Notes under the pieces: generated by a model | Told to the model about the DNA's origin: nothing | Database searches by the model: none | The model's input: only the letters and a program-made list of their open reading frames with translations | Source: Hibiscus mutabilis | Taxonomy: Eukaryota > Streptophyta > Magnoliopsida > Malvales > Malvaceae | Direction of reading: 5' to 3' | Length of the DNA stretch: 64,000 bases | NCBI GenBank assembly: GCA_019671005.1 | Contig: CM033717.1 | Coordinates: 73,515,850 to 73,579,849 of the forward strand | Made by a program: the position numbers and the translations under genes | Part shown: positions 1 through 11,403 of the stretch, piece after piece | Layout: every line of letters starts with the position of its first letter | Numbering within the stretch: the stretch's first letter is position 1

Positions 1-2315
1 TCCACAAAATATTTCCCGGCCAGTTCTTCCAAGCCGGGCGACAAGGCCGGAGCCGAGAGTACGGCGAAGTCCATCTGCCCACTTCCTTGGACTTGCCTCG
101 GAACACTGAGACTGTCGACTCAAAGGCCTTCTTGCTTAAGCATTCGAGGGCCGGTGTCGTTTCGCTTTGTTTATCGGAGAACGATGATGATGATGAAGTT
201 AAGCTTGATTCTGATTATAGGAATGTTGAATTCTTGATTACTACAGGGCCTGGCCCCTGCCCTCAGCTGGATAACAACAACATTGTTTTTGGGACTGTGC
301 TTGAAGGTAAGGTTTTGGTCTCTACTTTTATGTGTTTGAGCAATCTTCTTTCTTTGATAATTGCTGGAAATTGCTTCAGTTGATCAGATTTTGCTCCCCA
401 GGGTTGAACCGCATGAATACCAAAGGGTTTTTTGGGTTCATTGCTGTGAATTATGGTCCCTTATTTTTACTAATTAAGATTAAGTTGAATGTTTAGTCGA
501 GGATATGTGTTTCTATATGTTATGGTCCCTGGTTCCTTTTGTAACCCAATTTATTGGTTGATTAATTCAGATCGGATACTGCAAAGGTCTTGGTGACCCT
601 TCATCCCAATTTGCTTCATCTGCAACCTCAATATTCGAACCTAGGACCTTACTTAAGAGATATATGCCTCCTCCCACTAGACTAACTAGTTGTTGGTAAA
701 TGCCCTGGTCTTTACTCTCCTTCAAGGCTTGTTCTAGTTTAAAATCTTCCAATACCAGCAGATGTCTGCTTCATATTTTTTTTTAATTATAGGAAGAACA
801 GACGAGATCTTTCAAATGCCTAGACTTCCAACAGAACTGCTTTCTGTTTTAAATTGGATCTTGAGAAATGAGAATGTCGTTTCCTCTTTTCATCTTCTTA
901 AAGTATTCGAGTCTGATTTTTATCTCCTATGCATATTTGGACAGAAGTATGAAAGTATGACCCTTCCTGCATCCTCCAAATACATGAGAAAAAAAAACTT
1001 GAAAAAAGTTGAATGCACCAAAGTTCGAGTACCATAGGATATTGAAGATAGATGCTATAGTAAAATCGATTGAGTAATCTTAAGATGCATGTTCTTGCAC
1101 TTCCAGGGGAGAGCTACAAGATTTCTCTCAGATTCTTATACATTTTAAGTCTTGCTGCTTTGATCCATATTGATTAATAATGACTCGTTTATACGCTGGT
1201 TAGCATGTGTTTCTGCATTTATCCTTATGCAACAAAGCTCAAAGCTTCAAACTCTCATATTACTGAACCTTTTGCCGAAAAATTGAAGTTACCTATCAAA
1301 TGTAGCATCAATGTTATAAAGCTTTGGGTGAACCAAGCATAAGAACATAGAAATGCATTGGGATTGAACCACGTCTTACGCTCACCATCAATGTGCAAGG
1401 ATCTATGTTACTCCTACTCTTCATTTTCTTTGAAGTACTTTATTTTGGATACCCGTATTCGACATGTATCTAGACATGATTATTAGATTAGTGTAAGTTA
1501 TATTGAATACACATTTATACCTGACATTCACATCTGAGTCTGAACAAGATTGGCTAGAGTGCGTGCATGTATTGCTTTGTTGTGGATTTTGGTGCCTAAT
1601 ATGGATTTGTTAAGCTTAGTTGCAGGAATGTCATCTGTCTTCAACTGCCCTTTCCTATTGTTCTAACTTTCAAACTCATCTATGGCTGCATATGTCGCTT
1701 TACGAATTTCCAAATTATCACAAATCTTTGAATACTCTGTTCTTTCTAATTAGATCTTGAAACTAGCTGCTATAGTAAAACCTATTCATAATCTTAACAT
1801 CTTAAGACATGCTGACACTGTTGGAGATAAAGTAGAATTACAAGATTTCCTTCTATTATCGGATATAAACAAGTTTAGATTCTTACATTAAATGTCTTGT
1901 TTATGTTTATTTGATACATATATATTACATCCCAAGGACTTATGTCTTTCCCAGTTTGGCTTTTCCAGCAAAATGCATACCATTTCTAACATGCTTATCG
2001 AAACTCGTATCTATAGTTTGTTGTTTGTGCTTCTGCACACGTTGTCTAGATTTTAAGAAATAATTAAGTTGATTATTATTTTATTTTCCCACTTGAATAT
2101 CAGGGTTGGATGTTGTGACGGCAATCGCTTCCATCCCGACATACAAACCATCGGAAAGAATTCGGCAACTAAATGACTTGGCCGAATTCTTCGGAGACGA
2201 AAGAGCACAAAAAGGGCGCACTTTATGGAACAGGCCTCTTAAAACCGTTTATATCAGTGACTGTGGTGAACTCCAAGTTACCAAGCCTTCATTGTCACCG
2301 CCTTCTCTTCCATAA
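1..2315 (+). CDS. CYP28: Peptidyl-prolyl cis-trans isomerase CYP28-like, chloroplastic (3' end, partial)
   Basis: Two exons are visible. Exon a runs from the window edge to 306 (reading frame starts at base 3) and exon b is 2104-2315, ending in TAA. The intron 307-2103 has GTAAGG at its start and CAG at its end; the codon split across it restores Gly in LEG-LDVVTAIASIP. The product is the C-terminal part of a cyclophilin domain: VEFLITTGPGPCPQLDNNN, then IVFGTVLEG, then a plant tail with FFGDERAQKG and WNRPLKTVYISDCGEL. The divergent cyclophilin core followed by this tail matches, from memory, Arabidopsis CYP28, a chloroplast-targeted immunophilin expected to catalyse proline cis-trans isomerisation. 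The N-terminus, transit peptide and first exons lie outside the window. The 1.8-kb intron holds nothing recognisable. No break is seen in the visible part. Confidence 0.85.
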
Positions 2316-2982
2316 TATACACACACATCATTTTATTTATATTTTAGCATCCCTTCATCTGCATGTACAAACTCCTCTGTGCATGAAACAAGTAAGAGGA
2401 ACAGCATTGCAGCAGTTCACCAGCTTCGGTCCGGATTAGAGGAGAAGAGTTTCAGATACTATATTTGAACTCGAGCTTAATAAACAATATATTTATGATT
2501 GTACGAATCAACTTGATTAAATGTTTAGCTTAACATTTCAAAGTATTTTATTTTGTTTGTTAACTGTTTATGAATATATTGAAACCTGGCAAAGATGATG
2601 GAACTTGAATTCTTAACCTACTTGCGTACAGGTTATCTTTTAACTTATGAGACGCCTTATGCGAAAAAAATCGTAAATCCGGTCGACTGAAGCGGAGTTT
2701 CAGCACTGTGACCGAGCTTTTGGCTACTGATATCAGGTTTGCCATATATGAAAGATAGGTATAGCTTAAGGGTCAAATGTAAGCTGATTATATTCAAACT
2801 TCATTTCAGTTATTTACCAAGTTATTGACGTTTATATACCCATTCATTGAAATCAAATTTGATTCAATCAGGCACAAGGATTGCAAGGAACAAAAGAATA
2901 TTACTGTACTCTAAACATGGATTCTAAAAGAATATGTATAAAATGAAATGTGGGCATGCCGAATTTGTATGTTCGACTACAT
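2316..2982. other. Spacer between convergent genes
   Basis: This stretch holds the presumed 3' UTR of the CYP28-like gene (AT-rich after the stop, with AATAAA-like runs near 2,480) and the presumed 3' UTR of the minus-strand gene that follows. I see no further gene or repeat in it. Confidence 0.5.
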
Positions 2983-3426
2983 TTACATCCCTGACCGCGC
3001 TCGTTGTCGATCGTCTTCAAAGGGAGCAGCATACCTGGAAGAGAAATTCCGAAGCAAATCATCTCCTCCATCATCAGCACCATCATCAAAGTTGAGAGCA
3101 TAGCTATCAGCATCATACTGAAACTTGTTCTTTCGACACTTCCGCTTATGGCAGTATCCACTCATCTTCCTTATAAAATTCTTCCACTTCGGCCCTGCTA
3201 TCTTCTCCGAGGCTTGTTTCAGGCTATTCAGTTTGCTTTTCCACCACGTCACCGTGTGTTCTTCGCCTCTCTGGTGCAACAACGCGTCGGACTCATCGAC
3301 GTCGTTGAACCGTCGCCATTTGAAGCAGAAGAGATTAAAACAACCACGCCCTTCACCCCAAACTTCGTCTTCGTCGACATCGGGTTCTGCTTGCATGAAG
3401 ATCGGTTTCTCTTGAGAGTTTGCCAT
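2983..3426 (-). CDS. Small conserved plant protein of unknown function (147 aa)
   Basis: A single-exon ORF. A longer reading frame upstream exists, but the ATG at 3424-3426 is preferred because conserved-looking sequence begins there (MANSQEKPIFMQAEPDVDE) and the upstream part is low-complexity. The protein has an acidic N-terminus, a Cys/Trp/Arg-rich patch (GCFNLFCFKWRRF), a basic middle (WWKSKLNSLKQASEKIAGPK then WKNFIRK, residues about 65-90), a short Cys/His/Lys cluster (YCHKRKCRKNK), the motif FQYDADSYALNFDDG, and an acidic then basic tail. The AGPKW-NFIRK plus FQYD-SYALNF-G pattern recalls small plant proteins annotated only as stress-induced or unknown. I see no signal peptide, membrane segment or catalytic motif. 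I do not assign a function. Confidence 0.7.
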   Translation of the reverse strand: MANSQEKPIFMQAEPDVDEDEVWGEGRGCFNLFCFKWRRFNDVDESDALLHQRGEEHTVTWWKSKLNSLKQASEKIAGPKWKNFIRKMSGYCHKRKCRKNKFQYDADSYALNFDDGADDGGDDLLRNFSSRYAAPFEDDRQRARSGM

Positions 3427-4029
3427 GGAAAACTGAAACCAAAAGGAAAGAAAAGGGTTATGGTTTATGGATTGGGATAGGGATGAAAGGAGGGTATTAT
3501 TATATGGAGAATTTGTGGAAGATGAAGCGAAGAAGCAAGGGGAATAGGATTGGGACAATGGCGGCTCAGTGCTACGCGGTATCTTAAAGTGATTGGAGAA
3601 GTGGGGGAAACTCGTGCGGATGGAAGCAGCAACGAAGATAGTGCGGTCAAAGCACATATGATTAGACTTGGAATGGTCAATGTCTTGCTTAGACCAAAGA
3701 TATAAAACTCCCTCAAGCTTTTTAGTTTTTATATTTGGCTACATATGTTCTTTTTATAGCCTAAAATCAAAAAATTAGATTTTAAATTTTTATTTGGTCA
3801 GTTATGGTTGAAGTATTCGGATTCTACCGTTCTTGATACAGCTCTACAGTAATGTTTTCTTTTTTTAAAAGAAAGAAAATTCAAGTCGGCCGGGTAGGTT
3901 TTGGGAAGGCAAAAGTTGTGGTCAAAGTAAAGAAAATTGATTCGATCGGATTTTAGATAATTTTATCATATTCAGAAAAATATTATTGAATGTATACTAT
4001 TTGAGATTTTTAACTTTTTATCCCTCTCA

Positions 4030-4440
4030 TTTAGGGGTATTAATGAATAGAATGTTCAATGAACTGTTCGTAGATCATTTGTATAATTTTCGTTTATTTT
4101 ATTTATTAAGTTAAATAAAGGAGTTTGAATAAAAAATTTTATGTTCGTTTAATAAACGAACAAACATGAACATAAGTGTGTACAGTTTGTTTACGTTCAC
4201 AAACAAACTTGTTTATAAGCTCGTTTATCCAGTTATTTTATTTTTTTATATTTTAAATATTGGAGAAGGTAGTCACTAAATTGAACACATGATGAACTTT
4301 TGAGTTCAAATTGTGAAACCTAATGAGCTTAAGGACTAGTGGTGTAATTTTACCATTCTAACGAACATATATATTCATGAACAGTAAACAAACAAAACAC
4401 CTATAGAAGTAAATAAACAAATAAACACAAATCCCTTAAA
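4030..4440. repeat. Interspersed GTTCGTT/AACGAAC repeat, copy 1
   Basis: Contains near-palindromes such as GTTCGTTTAATAAACGAAC (4,142-4,160), then CGAACAAACATGAACA and GTTTGTTTACGTTCACAAAC. A related stretch occurs at about 24,575-25,115 with the same opening (gaa-GTTCAACGAACT / aatGTTCAATGAACTGTTCG) and the same word set. The shared words and boundary phrase suggest one interspersed family, probably a short non-autonomous element. No clear terminal repeats or target duplication were found. Confidence 0.45.
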
Positions 4441-4914
4441 AAAAATAAGGGTTTGCAAAGAAATTAGATGTTTTACGAACCCTGAAATATCATGGAAATG
4501 CAGGGCAGAAAGACTAGAATAAAAGGTAGGTTAAAGCTGGGGTTTGTAGATAATAAAAGATTTGATTCTAATATTTTAATTAAAAATATTATAAAACAAA
4601 TACAAATGATTTATTAAATCAAAATTTTAATTTTATTTTAAAATAAATTTAATTACATGTTCAATCCTTATAATTTTAATAATAATTTAAGAGTTGTCAA
4701 AATTTAATGGTGTGCACTGGTATTGAAAAAAAAATGTCAACTGAAAGCTATTAACCACATTATCTTGTTGGACATGTTTAATTGTTAGTTAAAACTATTC
4801 AAAATAATATAAGAATATTGTATTAGTTAAAATTACGAAATAGATAGTTTTCAAAAAAATTGTTCCTCCAATAATATAAATTTATGGGTAATTATTCCAT
4901 GCACAAGTGTAAAC

Positions 4915-5165
4915 AAAAGTTTTAGGGTTTAGTGAATCTGTTTAGACTTTAGGGGTTTAAGTAGAGTAGTTTTAAATTTAAGGGTTGTTGATAAAATTTC
5001 GGGTTTAAGGTTAAAATTTAAAGTACATAAGTTAAAACTTAAATCTCTAACCATATTATCTTAAACCCTAAATTCCAACCATAAAACCTAAATTCCAACC
5101 ATAATCCTAAATTCTAAATCCCTACAATAGAAGTCCTAAACTCGAATCCTTAAATTGAAACTATA
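4915..5165. repeat. Degenerate telomere-like (CCCTAAA/TTTAGGG) stretch in inverted arrangement
   Basis: The first part carries TTTAGGG-like words (gttttagggtttagtg at about 4,919, then tttaggggttta) and the second part the complementary sense (ttaaaccctaaattcc at about 5,065, then repeated aattccaaccata units). It is too imperfect to be a telomere array. The 22,137-22,300 stretch shows similar wording (agggttagaggtttgggttt). Confidence 0.35.
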
Positions 5166-5776
5166 AACTTTAAAACTAAAATATTTATAAAAACAAAAAA
5201 ATTTACCGCATGCGTATAAGATAGTAATCCTAAATTTATTTTTATTAAAATACCAAATTATTTTATATACCGTAAATTCATACTTAATTTTTTTTTTCAA
5301 TTTATCCAAAACATTACCAAAATTATACATAATAGTTATTTTGTCATTTATAACAATTATGAGAAGAGTGTAAACCGTAAATAACTTTATGCGCACCATC
5401 GATGTTCATGTTCCATCATAAAGGTGTCTAATTTGTACCGATAATACATAGAATTGTATATTATCAATTTACTAAGTTAAAAAATGTTTATATTATTTTA
5501 TTTTATATGAGTTTAAATTTCGATATAAAAATGCAATTTTTTTATTTAGTAAAAAAAACTAATCATGTGAAAACTGCTCTATGGTGGCCTGCCTTGACTT
5601 AAAATTTTCTAATAATATTTTTTTTTCCTTTTTTATATATATAGAAAAAAGAAAGAGTCAGTTCCCTGTATACATTTCATGCCAAGCACATACTACGACC
5701 AAGCAAAGGAAATAGGAGATGTCAACAATATGCAGAATATTGATCAAATCCATTTTCAGACTCAGGGTTGTCAACT

Positions 5777-8700
5777 TTACTGTGGGTTCTGTCCTTTAGG
5801 TGGAATTTTCGTGGCCATCGACCGTAACTCATTCACGATCTCGGTGAAGTTTGGTCTCTCTGATGGCTCTGCTGACCAGCATCTCTCCATCAATGATCTC
5901 CACCCTGGATCACATGATTCCGGAACCGGTGGGCGGAGTGTATTACTCACAATACCACCTGAAAGGATTCGAGGCGAACGATCGTTGGAGATAAACCGTG
6001 ATCCATCGAAGCACAAAGAATGGAATTCATGATTACATTTACTATAAATAAGGCAATTTACCAATGATAGCACCATAGTGTAGGTCTGCATATGGTTCTT
6101 CTCTTGTGAGAAGCTCCCACATCACGATACCGAACGAGAATACATCGACCTAAATTAGTGAAGATACCGAAACAAAAAGTTTGTAACTAACTATATGTAG
6201 GGGGAGAAGAAAAAAAGCATTTTCATGAGAGGGAGCTAGACTATGCGGCAATCGCAAACCTTTTCTGAGACAAGACTGCTGCTGCCATTCAGAAGTTCCG
6301 GTGCCATCCATGGAAGTGTTCCCCGCACGCCACCTGATATCAGAGTTTGACATTTCACCTTAGATAGGCCCAAATCACCAACCTGGTAACACAAACCAAG
6401 GATGAGAACTAAACCGATTGAATGAGTTTTGAAAGAATCGAAATTCGGACTTAGCTTTCTCATGCTGTCGACAGTTAGTCCTTTAACAACATTTTACAAT
6501 TATGTAAGAGTAAGCAAACGTTGCTTTTATTTAAATGATTACATGCATGAAACAAGTCCTTGCTCTGTTCCTATGTTATTAATGACTGTCGATCTTGAAC
6601 CAAAACCGAGCATAATTTACGAACTTATCCAAAAACCGAGTACTACCTTGCATATAGGACGGTGAGGGGCTCGAAGATTGACAAGCAAATTATCACTCTT
6701 TAAATCAAAGTGCACTATATTTTTCCCATGCAAATACTCCATTCCAAAGGCCACATCCATGGCAACCAAAAGTCGCATACGCTTATCGAGATTCCTGACA
6801 GCAGCAAGTTGTCCAATAGTTATTTATAGCAAAATAAGTGTATAGCCGAAACACGAGTATAGGGAAGGTTGTTTAGAATAGCAAACAAAACTGCTAGTAC
6901 CTCTCAGTCTTCTGTAAAGCATTTCTTAAAGAACCGTTAACCATATATTCCGTCACCGTTGCCACAGAACAACCAGGACCATCAAGCACAACACCATAGA
7001 AAGCCACAACGTTTGGATGATGCAAATCAGCAAGCTTAATTGCTTCATTCCAAAAATCATCAATCTAATCATGCGCATTTGCCACAGTGCAAGTCGTTAG
7101 CGTGTGAAATTACAAAAAATGGAACTAATTTGAAATATATTAGGAGCTTGCAAAAAGAAAAGAAAGAGCCAAACCATGCGTTCTTGTTCGGAAGGTTTTC
7201 CAGCTAAACATCTATCATTGATTCGTTTAATTGCAACATCAGTACCCCGCCACTTCCCATGATAAACAGTACCAAAGGTGCCAGAACCGATCTCCCACAG
7301 CTCTTCAAGGTCACTGTCTTTTATAATCTGTAAAATGAATGTATAGCTAAATTAATTGCCAACAGAAGTTAATTGTAGAAGCACAAACGAAACACAAAAA
7401 CAGTACTTAAAGCTCAACCTGCAAGCGGCCGATACCATCAGAAATTCGAAAACCAAAATTTGTTCTATCTGGCTGTTTTGTCTTGATTTCCTAAGTCAAG
7501 AAAAATAGTGTGAAACACACCTCGATATATGAGCATACAGACGGAGAACAAAAAGATCTTATATTCCACACCTCAAATTTAGCTTTATGTTGCATTTTAA
7601 CGTCACTAGATAAAACTTCAGTGTCTTGATTTCCTTCATAACCAGATGCATTGATCTCTGTCGATATATCGGGATTGGAACGAGTAGAAGGCTGGAAAAC
7701 AGATGCAGCTACTCCCTCAGCAACAGCTTGTAGTTCTTTCTTGACGAGATCATCAGCGGAGCCTTTCGCAGTGAATGCAACAAGGATAAACATTTAGTCC
7801 AAACATGAAATGAAAATGGCCAACACTATATAGCAAACCAAAACTCAAATATCTTACCTTTCGTAGACTGTTTGTGGTCTGAACTCAAATTATTGTTTAA
7901 ATGACTTAAAGGCTGGTGAACTTCATCTGCTGATTCGATATTTGATTCCCCACCAATTACTGCCTGGTTCTCTCTGAAAGGGTCTCCGGTAGCTAATCCT
8001 TCTCTCTTTGTTTGAATTTTGCTAGGTCTAGGAGGAGGAAAGTAAGTATCCTGGTGTAAACTCAAAGGATCTTGATTGCTAAAAAGTGAGTTGGAGGAAT
8101 CTGAAACATCTCCACCTCTATTGGATGGTGAAAAGTAAGCTTGGCTGTTAGCATTCAATGGAGCAGCTTCGGTGTTGCTTTGTGCAATCTTCTGCTCCAC
8201 CCATGAAACATCATCCAATCCCGATGCATGTGCCGAATCAACACCAGAAAATGGAGGGTTCCTATATCGAACTTCAACAAAATCCAAGGTTTGAGATTCA
8301 ACTGGTGGATATGCACGTGTTACTGGATTACCCAAAGTAACCACCTCATTGGAGTCTATTGGTTGGCCAAAGATATTGTCCAGAAGCACCTCTTTTCCAA
8401 CAATCTGTGGAGATGTTTCATTCAAAATATCTTCTTTAGGGACAGCCGGAACATTTGATGCTTCATCCACTGGCTGTTCCGAAGCTTGAATGCCAACTGC
8501 CCCAGCATTTGGAACCTCCGTTCGAAACTGGTATTGAGTCGGCAAAACATATGGTGATTGCAACTCACCTGCCAAATCCATCAAATCTTGGCTTGCAGGA
8601 ATCCTACAACGATTAGAATTATCTATTCTTGGCGAAATATTTCTTTCATGTTCATTTTGTGCATCAAGAGACTGAAGTCCTCCAACCTGATTATCAATGT

Positions 8701-10726
8701 AACCAATATGTCGAATCCCAGTTTGTTGCTCCGCAATGTCGTTGCTTCCAGTCACCACAACTTTGTTTACCGATGAAATCCCCATTAAATCTTCAGGATG
8801 CGGACTATGGTAAATAGAATCTGTATTTACCAAAGGTGTTACACCACAGTCTCGTTGGTCCTGCACTGAAGGATCAAAATGTGCATGAGGCAATGCCTTC
8901 TGACACATAAAGCAGTCCTCTATCCTTGGTATCTTCTCCATAGTAGATCCTTCATTCATACGCAGTGATCCATCGGAGAAGACGACATTCTCAGTTTGAG
9001 GAATATGATGGAAAGTATAACCTCCTGCAACCATTGCTGATGGAATTTGGGTCTGATAAACACTGTGGCTCAGATCAACAGGATGCTGAATTACCCTTGT
9101 TCCGAATGCATTTTCATAAGCGTAATGCTCCAACGGAGTTTGTTGGTGCTGCATCAGTGGCTGAACCATTGTTGGTCCAATATCAACATGGGAGTTGAAG
9201 GGAGTCACAGTCATATTAAAAGCAGGAATGTACTGATGAGGAACAGCATTATCATGAAGCTCCTGTTGGCTGAATACAGAACCAGTATTTCCCACCAACT
9301 CAGGATTCAAGAACCCAATTTGAGGAGCAAGATGCACAGTACGGTTCGTAACTTCATGGCGAGGATCAATATATGTAGATGCATAGCGTTGATGCAAATC
9401 ATATCCCATTTGCTGTGTCGTCGAAGCAAGTGGCACCGTCCGCCCTGACTGAACCTCAAGTTGAGACAACAATGTTTGAGGAGGACCAGACTTAGCCGCA
9501 GGACTTCCTAGATGAACACCAGTAACATCTGCATGAACAGCGAGTTTACAATCCTGTGAAGTAGCTGAATTCCCACTAGGTGACAACATGTTTGTTGATG
9601 GAGACCCACCAACATCCACTTGACCAGCACCAATACTATCGACACCCTCGATCCCACTAGTATCAGAGTTCTGTGTTGAACCCGCACTTGCTACGCTCGC
9701 CTTCCTCATGATGCCACTGGCAGCTCCATCCACAATCATATTAACTGCCTCAACATATCTCTGCACATTGTCATGCAAATCCCCAAACTGAACCATACCG
9801 GAAGGATCAAGTTCCGAAGCCGAAAACAAAAACACCCTTAATTTAGCAGACCCATCTGAAGACCTTTCAACCACTTTCTCATACTCATCCATCATATTAT
9901 CGAGATCATCCGAGCACGAAATGGAAACCAATGCATCAAGGTCCTCATCAGGAAGCTGGTACTTTATAACCACAGATTGGCCATAAGCATCCACCATTTT
10001 TCGCATAAACTCATCAAAGCTCACATCTCTCCTAACACTAATGATCCTTGTCTGCCCCCCTGCATATCTCAACATCCCATCACCCGGTCTAGGCAATATC
10101 TTCCCCCCAAAACTACACAACAATTTAACCTTTTTCCTTGACACAGAATCATCCCCACCCTCATCACTAACCTGATCAGCACCATTACCGTTACTTCTGA
10201 GTCCTATATTCGGTTTAAGTTCATTACTAGACTGATCACTGACATTACCACTACCCCTGTTTCCCATACTGAAACTATGTGCAAAGCCTATAGGCACCCT
10301 ATCATTACCCACCTGATCACTTCCATTCCCACTATTCCTATTGCCCAAACTAGGACTATAACCATGCCCAGCTACCACATCATTTCTTACCTGATCCAAG
10401 GCATTAGCAACCACCATATTGCTCGAATTCGGGCTATAACCGAACCCGCCAACTGGCACTGGCACAGGCATAGGCATGTGAGGCCTCCATGCAGGGACAC
10501 CAGGTGCCGGAGGTACTGCATTCACATACCCTAAACTTACAAAACCGGCATCAGTCACCATTTCTGGATAAAGAACAGCCATGGAACCATGAATCCCGGG
10601 CTCCCCGGACGGGTTGGTAGCTGCCACCGCATCTGCAATTCGAGGCTCTTCAGTTACAATTCCAGGCTTTCCAGCTACATTCAGTGAACTTAGATCTTTC
10701 TGCAATGAGTTTTGATCAAATGCCAT
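5777..10726 (-). CDS. PB1-domain Raf-like MAPKKK (B4-type protein kinase), complete
   Basis: Nine exons on the minus strand: 7858-10726, 7572-7762, 7419-7490, 7175-7327, 6901-7064, 6647-6794, 6260-6382, 6062-6149 and 5777-5958. All junctions are GT..AG and keep frame, giving 1,329 residues. Exon 1 encodes the long N-terminus: degenerate Asn/Gly repeats (about 95-190), a PB1 domain (about 198-303, from KKVKLLCSFGGKILPRPGDG), then a disordered Ser/Gln/Pro region with a conserved-looking DCFMCQKALPHAHFDP patch. The kinase domain begins near residue 1,050: P-loop GSGTFG, lysine VAIKR, catalytic loop HFDLKSDN (Phe where RD kinases have Arg), DLG in place of DFG, RGTLPWMAPE and DVFSFGIVMWELL. This order matches the plant Raf B4 group, soluble kinases linked to osmotic signalling through SnRK2 activation. 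Frames are intact and key residues are present. The exact orthologue is not assigned. Confidence 0.93.
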
Positions 10727-10729
10727 AAT

Positions 10730-10958
10730 CTGTAATACCCAGTTCTGCTAAAATCTAGTCTAAATCAAGTCTAGAGGACAAAAGGCTAAGGAATTTCGCT
10801 TTTTTACTTAAAATATACCATACTTTTCACATACTAGATTCTACCTCCAAAAGGGTATATTCCAAAGGCAATAAACAGAGCTAAAAACGATTCAGAAAGC
10901 AAAGACAGATTAAAAAGTAGAGATTCAAGCAGAGAAAGAGCTGAATATCTTAGCTTAC
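10730..10958 (-). other. Probable 5' UTR intron of the Raf-like kinase gene
   Basis: On the minus strand a good donor (TTTTTGTAAGC) lies at 10,958 and an acceptor (TATTACAG) ends at 10,730, three bases before the ATG at 10,726. The interval is T-rich. The upstream leader and promoter would lie at about 10,960-11,250 and include a long homopolymer run at 10,965-10,976. This is inference from splice signals only. Confidence 0.45.
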
Positions 10959-11398
10959 AAAAACTCTTTTTTTTTTCCTTTTCTGGGTGGGGATTATGAA
11001 TTATAATGGTCTGGAGAGAACTGAAGTGGATTGAAAATGGCAGTGAATGGTTTTTTTCTTAGGTTGTAAGGAAGTAAAGGAAGAGTCAAGAGAGGAAATG
11101 AGAGAGATTGCAGGAGACTGCACGTGGACGGTTTCATGCAAAATCTCAGTCAAAATCAAGGTTAGTGACAAGTGGACTTTGGTGGGCTCTCCATCCAATT
11201 CTCTTTCTTGATCTTTTCTTTTTGGATATATATTTTGTGATTAAACGATTATAAAATATGATTTTTTTTTTTATATTTTAGAATTTAAAAATAATTATTC
11301 GTCATTGTTGAAAGAAAATTCTGGGAAAGTTCTTCCAAGTTATTTATTTAATTTTGAGTCAAAAAATAAAACAAATTCAAGCAAGCATGTCTGTGACT

Positions 11399-11403
11399 CT
11401 ATT
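11399..11403. other. Target-site duplication, left copy (ctatt)
   Basis: Five bases immediately before the 5' LTR match the five bases after the 3' LTR at 22,047-22,051. Ty3/gypsy elements typically make 5-bp duplications. Confidence 0.9.

Larger units (their letters stand above)
3720..5776. other. AT-rich intergenic region with two degenerate repeats
   Basis: About 2 kb between the small minus-strand gene and the 3' end of the kinase gene. It is strongly AT-rich with no convincing coding region. Two structured stretches stand out and are listed separately: a GTTCGTTTA-type repeat (about 4,030-4,440) and a degenerate CCTAAA-type stretch (about 4,915-5,165). Confidence 0.6.

Noticed and set aside
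87..383. ORF start at 87 as the start of the cyclophilin
   Set aside because: The frame is open from the window edge and the codon there is TTG. The true exon ends at 306 at a splice donor.
3004..3480. Plus-strand ORF of 158 codons
   Set aside because: It is antisense to the minus-strand small gene, which has the better start and composition.
4915..5165. Interstitial telomere array
   Set aside because: CCCTAAA words are scattered and imperfect, not in tandem.
8158..9448. Several plus-strand ORFs of 60-133 codons
   Set aside because: All are shadows of the 2.9-kb first exon of the Raf-like kinase gene.
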